This document shows, piece by piece, positions 59,690 through 64,000 of a stretch of DNA of 64,000 bases. The notes beneath the pieces were generated by a model that saw only the letters and a program-made list of their open reading frames with translations, was not told the DNA's origin and ran no database searches. A program made the position numbers and the translations under genes. Position 1 is the stretch's first letter. Each line of letters begins with the position of its first letter. Source of the stretch: Pomphorhynchus laevis (taxonomy: Eukaryota > Acanthocephala > Palaeacanthocephala > Echinorhynchida > Pomphorhynchidae); NCBI GenBank assembly GCA_012934845.2, contig WNNJ02000942.1, positions 186,001 through 250,000 on the forward strand, in the 5' to 3' direction.

Positions 59690-59930
59690 AAGTTATAACT
59701 TTAAATAATAATTTTGAAAATAATTTATTATGTTATTATTTTCATTAATAATATATCATAAAATATTATAATATCTTATGAATTTTAATTTAATAATTTT
59801 TTTACAAAAATAATAAATTATCAATCTAGTAATAATCAATATTATTAATTAATTTTAATAACTTTTAATAATAATTTTTAAAATAATTTTTTAAGTTATT
59901 ATTTTCATTAGGAATATTATTTGCTATCAG
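59690..59930. repeat. AT-rich satellite, right part
   Basis: Continues the unit seen at 55020-55370 (ATTATAATATCTTATGAATT, TTACAAAAATAATAAATTAT, AATAATCAATATTATTAAT). Confidence 0.8.
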
Positions 59931-60058
59931 TTATTGACGTGATAATCAATGCAAAATAAGCAATAGATATGTTTTGTTAGAACGGTACATATTATTAATA
60001 AATCTGAATCTATAAAAAAATTTACTGAACAATTTATAATTCATGTGTTTCTTCCTAG

Positions 60059-60849
60059 GTAAAACTTAGTACAGAAATCCGTGGTGTTATAGCATTAGTA
60101 TCCACAAATAAAACATATGTTGGTAGCGTTAGGTATCTAACGGGCTGCTTGATATTTGAGTAAATATTTGTTTTCTCTTGCATGTACTAGGATTAATGAA
60201 ATGCTTGAAGAACGTAATAAAGAAATCAAATTTATACTTGATAAAGTCCATTCATATTCCCCGGGAATTTTATTGAACTATGGGTTTATAGATGTTTATC
60301 GTATAACCTACAATGGACGAAAACGTGAGTTGATAATCGTAAAAAGCATAAACCTTGTTCGTGCAATGCGTATCATATCATTAATTTCAGCAATCATTCA
60401 GTGCAACAAATAGCTTTCAAATTAAGCCATGTAAAATTTTAAATAAAAATATGGAATTACAATATGCAGTTATTATATGGAATTTTTGTTTTTTTTAGAT
60501 AAAAACATTTCCGCTAATTTCAATGAGAACACAAACGAGCATTTGATAATTATGACGATATATGATAATTTTAAAAATTCCCCGTTGCATAGAATCATAT
60601 AGCATTCTTTACATAATAGATTAAAATACTCTAAACCGAATTATTCACTGTATGTTATAGGTAAGCTCGTTATCAAAAGGCTGTCAAATAGACAGAAAGC
60701 AAGATGAATTATATAAAACACTTTTGGTTTATAAAAAAACGCAATTGTTGTATAATCTACAACCAGAAAAAAAGTATCCATGGAGCTCAACAATTGACGT
60801 AGATCAATGTATACAGCACTTGTTTGTTTCCCGAAGAGAATTTAGCTGA
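60059..60849 (+). CDS. Unrecognised gene, 3' exons
   Basis: Four exons join in phase: 60059-60132 (VKLSTEIRGVIALVSTNKTY, donor gtatct), 60191-60324 (INEMLEERNKEIKFILDKVH, SPGILLNYGFIDVYRITYNG, donor gtgagt), 60499-60583 (KNISANFNENTNEHLIIMTI, acceptor poly-T tag, weak donor gttgca), 60666-60849 (KGCQIDRKQDELYKTLLVYK, KYPWSSTIDVDQCIQHLF, ending RREFS and stop). Introns are 58, 174 and 82 bp. If the last acceptor is at 60661 instead, that exon is open in phase 0. Every exon is open only in the predicted frame, which makes a real gene likely. No family recognised; no membrane segment. The 5' exons may be those at 44072-49555 or lie unseen in between. Confidence 0.55.
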
Positions 60850-61245
60850 TGCTCATAGTATTGACACGTAGCAGTTATAGCGGAATGCTTTCAAAGCCAC
60901 CTTCAAAACAATCACACAATTGACTCGCTTTCAATAAATCAAATCACTTAAAAAGAACTTTTGTAACTAAGGATATTAATGAATTGGTTAATATATATAA
61001 TTATAATGCATTATAATTTAAAAGCATTAATTAAAATTATTTAAATGACTTTTAAAGAATACAATATTATTACATGGTATTGAAATATATCATGTAACAT
61101 ATACCATAACATGCGCTATACTATAATATATCAAAATCATAATATTGCAAGGTGGATTTTCTTCTCTTGTTGAAGAAGTAGATTATTGAGAAGTGACGAA
61201 TTATGTCATCCATCACCTTGGAATATGTTATTGTAGCTGTTAGCA
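60850..61245. other. 3' flank, AT-rich
   Basis: Nothing recognised. AATAAA at about 60931 and 81 bp past the stop could serve as a poly(A) signal. Confidence 0.4.
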
Positions 61246-61247
61246 AG

Positions 61248-61540
61248 TAAGATCAGTTAACTGAATCTACGTATTTTGTTCATTTATATAAGGTAAGAAT
61301 TTTTACAATACAATTTTTATAAATCGATTAATAGACAATATATCATGTATCAGAATTAACATAATAGGTAATCAATAGAAACTGCACACCCATTTCTCGA
61401 CTCAACATTATCAGCTGATCCAAATACATGCTAGCGATGTATTTCCACTAATGCAATTTGATTATCTAGGCGTGCATTTGCCAAATAAATTGAAATCTAG
61501 AGTCATCTCTTATTATGTTATTATCCATCAAAAATTTCCA
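61248..61540 (-). repeat. Solo copy of the Penelope-type 3' tail
   Basis: Minus strand. GAAATACATCGCTAGCATGT, ATTTGGATCAGCTGATAATG, TTGAGTCGAGAAATGGGTGT and, at the far end, AAAATACGTAGATTCAGTTA, ACTGATC match the tail of the Penelope copies. Confidence 0.65.
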
Positions 61541-63430
61541 CTTTAGTGTTTAAGCGCAATTTTTGATTTGATAATAATTTGGCAATTTTTGATTGCCAAA
61601 TTGTGTTTAAAATGTGTATATATTTAATTATATTTATTTTATTTATTATATTTAATTATATTTATTGTCTAATCGTTATCTATCCTGTTCATTATGATAT
61701 CGCTGCATAATGCAATTAAAATGTTGAATTTATAATTTCGTAATGCATTTAATATATATTTAGCAAAATATATTTTGTTCTTTATTTATTTTAGTAATTT
61801 GTTCATTTCGTTTTAGCAATTGCATTTATTTTATTAACTACAATACCGAAAGGGAGTTCACTAAACATAACTCATTATGGCAGTAACGTTATTCAGAATA
61901 CTTTGAATAGAATTTGTTTGAAACGTAAGAGCTTTAAACTTTTCATTCAGTGTTAATAAAAAATGTTATTGTTTAAAATGATAAAGACTTTTAGCAAAAT
62001 GTATGTTGGATATCATCATATAGGATTATTTTGCAAGTCGAAATGTTGACTCTAACTTACAATAAACGCTTCATTGACAGGAGTTAGTTTGAATAAAATT
62101 AGTATTAGACCTGATTGCTATCCTTTTTAAAATTCAATTCGTCTTAAATTAAATATATAGACTTTATCAATGCAATATTTCCAAAACACCTGATTTATAA
62201 TATTGTAAATCAGGTATATTATATAATGAATTATATGTAAATACCCTATAGATATTTTTTATTCTAATCCGTTGTATTTCATAAATCAATTTAATGATAA
62301 AATATTTAAAATAAAATGCGTAATTCTACTTAAATAAATTAGTTGCACAACAGTCGTTTATTATAAATCAAACAATAATCCAGTATTAATTCAATATAAA
62401 TCCATCTAACTGAATCGATTAGTTTAGATATTTCAACGCTGAAGCGATTTTTAAAGTATATTCATCTTAAAATATTCACCTTAATAATGTCCTGAAATGT
62501 TAAGATGCATTTATAACTTCAGCGTTAAGCCGAAATGATCCGCATACTTTGATAAGGGTTATAATATAGTGACACATTCTCTAATCTTTTTCTTAAAGCA
62601 AAACAGCAGTTTTTGCAGATACTTCAAAATCAGATAAATTAAGATATGGCTTTTACATTTTATATAAAAATAATTTTCACTACAGTAATTTGGTTAACGC
62701 TCGTCACTCTGCTAATGCGAAAAGCAACAATTGAATGCTGTCCTTGGAATTTTTTAACTACAATCACATAATGAATTGTTCTTACATATTGTTGCAAATA
62801 TAAAACTTTAAAAACAATTACAATGTAAATCTATCGATATCATATATTTTTCCTAAAAATATGAAAATATATTTGATTAAGGAAGTATAATTGGAAGTCA
62901 AAATCGTTTGTTTATTTTTAGAAATGAACAAAAAATTTTGTTCATTTTATTTTGTTCACTTTATTTTCGTTGAGTTTTTCAATAAAAATAATTTATACGA
63001 ACCTGAATAGAAAAGATTTTAATACTTACAAAAGATACAGTATAAGCTTTGCATTCTAATTTAATGCGATAAATAATGAAATAAGAGTTTAGCTGTTCTT
63101 CCTAATGGTAATTTTGTTAATTTGATCGACACATTAAACTTTGTTATTATGAAATCAAATAAAATATCATAACATATATCCTAATACTACAATTATAACT
63201 TTTATAAAAGTTAAACAGGAATTAGATAATACATTTTGTGATTTAATTCTGAAATATGGTTCTATTTTATTCTTAGTTTGATAAGTTCTCAATAAGCTCG
63301 ACACTGTAAATTTATTTAAATGTTAATTATGTAAGATTAATTACCGCTTAAGACTGCTGGATAAAGTTCATATGAAAAGCATTCTATGTATATTGGATAT
63401 GTATTTGAATGCTGTTACTAAATGCTTATT
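61541..63430. other. AT-rich spacer, one possible signal-peptide frame
   Basis: No gene confirmed. At 62646 a frame starts MAFTFYIKIIFTTVIWLTLV (signal-peptide-like) but has no clear splice donor and stops at about 62770. Confidence 0.35.
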
Positions 63431-63436
63431 GTAGTC

Positions 63437-63444
63437 TATAAAAG
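63437..63444 (+). promoter_or_regulatory. TATA box of a possible gene start
   Basis: TATAAAAG, a full consensus, followed by less AT-rich sequence (GTGAGTGGACTCTATCATTG) where transcription would start, about 30 bp downstream. Confidence 0.4.
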
Positions 63445-63627
63445 TGAGTGGACTCTATCATTGTGTGAGTTTACTTGTAACCTAATTTCTTAAATGGAAA
63501 TCGCTTTATAGCACAAATAATTTATTTAAAAAATCAATTAAATAATTTAATTAGAAAAATGCTTATGTTCGAACGAACAGTTGGCTATTCAGCACTACTT
63601 TATCTACTAATAGACTATAATGTTTAG

Positions 63628-63761
63628 AATCTGCTCATAATTTCGAATGCGTGAACAACAACAATCAAAAATCTAATATCAATAACAACATATATTATAC
63701 CATTGATGATCGTAATGTAATCATAAGCGTTAAGAATACACGATATCCTTTATTAGTCTAC
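63628..63761 (+). CDS. Candidate exon of a secreted or surface protein gene
   Basis: Acceptor tgtttag, donor C/gtaagt, phase 1 in and 0 out. Encodes SAHNFECVNNNNQKSNINN and IYYTIDDRNVIISVKNTRYP. Phase-1 entry matches exon 2 of the metalloprotease at 29362, and the short IDDRN-IISV pattern resembles LDNKSLRIIVS there, so a paralogue's propeptide exon is possible. A short ATG frame at 63559 (MLMFERTVGYSALLYLLI) lies just before it but is not in frame. The gene would continue right of the window. Confidence 0.3.
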
Positions 63762-63873
63762 GTAAGTATGTTATTTTTATTAATATTTTATATACAAAAA
63801 AACTGGTACATTTAAGATTAATCGGTTCATAAAATACAATTTTAAAATATTGAGGTTATATCTTTTGATCAGG

Positions 63874-64000
63874 TCAGACTTCATAGAATTCCACAATTCC
63901 CTCTTTCTTTTCCATGCTCTCTATGATGCACGCGGCATTTCCCCTCTGGACTGCCATGTCATACGTTGGATCATGAATGACATGGCACGCTGGTCCCCGA
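63874..64000 (-). CDS. 3' end of an unidentified gene (runs off the window)
   Basis: Minus strand. A frame open from the window edge reads VPACHVIHDPTYDMAVQRGN, AACIIESMEKKEGIVEFYEV and then a stop at 63874. Base composition changes sharply to near 50 % G+C here, as in real coding or mobile-element sequence. Not recognised; could be a host gene or a transposon ORF. Confidence 0.5.
   Translation of the reverse strand, partial: RGPACHVIHDPTYDMAVQRGNAACIIESMEKKEGIVEFYEV

Larger units (their letters stand above)
55365..59690 (-). mobile_element. Near full-length jockey/LINE with ORF1 and ORF2
   Basis: Minus strand. 5' leader 59690-59400 (GTCG/TTCG-rich, with two overlapping hairpins), ORF1 about 59400-58300, endonuclease about 58280-57660, RT 57010-56070, C-terminus to about 55450, 3' end at about 55370 in AATAAATAAAA. 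It has split an AT-rich satellite whose unit resumes on both sides. Several frame breaks make it inactive, but all domains can be read, so it is fairly young. The closest recognised RT type is the jockey-like group common in arthropods. Confidence 0.8.

Noticed and set aside
1-64000. CRISPR arrays, bacterial operons, rRNA genes
   Set aside because: No evenly spaced short repeats with unique spacers, no rRNA-like sequence; split genes with GT-AG introns show a eukaryote.

Overview
The window is very AT-rich invertebrate-type nuclear DNA. Genes are spread over many short exons with GT-AG introns (about 50 bp to several kb). Much of the sequence is retroelement debris, palindromic repeats and minisatellites. 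The retroelement mix (R2-group-like LINE, RTE, jockey/CR1-type LINEs, Penelope-like elements, a Ginger-type DNA transposon) and a compact reprolysin-type metalloprotease suggest an animal, possibly an arthropod such as a mite or other arachnid. That placement is a guess from family resemblance only.

Left part (1-10.6 kb): a nest of LINEs. Minus-strand LINE 5' material lies at 1-1290, decayed jockey/CR1-like LINE pieces at 1.65-4.34 kb, and a small Ty3/gypsy-like fossil near 4.4 kb. An R2-group-like LINE (5267-10569, plus strand) is split by an RTE LINE (6483-9122, minus strand) with a clear 14-bp target-site duplication. Two recent direct duplications follow (10.6-11.3 kb).

Middle part (11-26 kb): mostly AT-rich intergenic DNA with one clear small gene, a two-exon RRM protein resembling the RRM of LARP4 (14917-15550). 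Around it are inverted repeats, solo copies of a Penelope-type 3' tail, a 2.5-kb array of palindromic repeats with a 905-bp higher-order unit (18.87-21.43 kb), and a Ginger-like transposon with terminal inverted repeats (22843-24530).

Host gene block (26-41 kb): a multi-exon transmembrane metalloprotease of the reprolysin/ADAM type (26031-41092). It can be followed from signal-peptide exon to transmembrane terminal exon with consistent intron phases. Its introns hold a 28-bp minisatellite with a 430-bp higher-order repeat, a solo palindromic repeat and a Penelope-like element. A MITE begins 11 bp after the stop codon and supplies the nearest visible poly(A) signals.

Right part (41-64 kb): a four-copy 312-bp tandem repeat (42.6-44.0 kb); provisional exons of one or two unrecognised genes (44072-49555 and 60059-60849) whose intron phases fit; a second, truncated Penelope-like element (47.4-49.14 kb, minus); a decayed CR1/jockey LINE (50.9-53.3 kb, minus); and a near full-length LINE with ORF1 plus endonuclease/RT (55.36-59.69 kb, minus) inserted into an AT-rich satellite. 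The right edge has a possible new gene start (TATA box at 63437) and the 3' end of an unidentified minus-strand gene.
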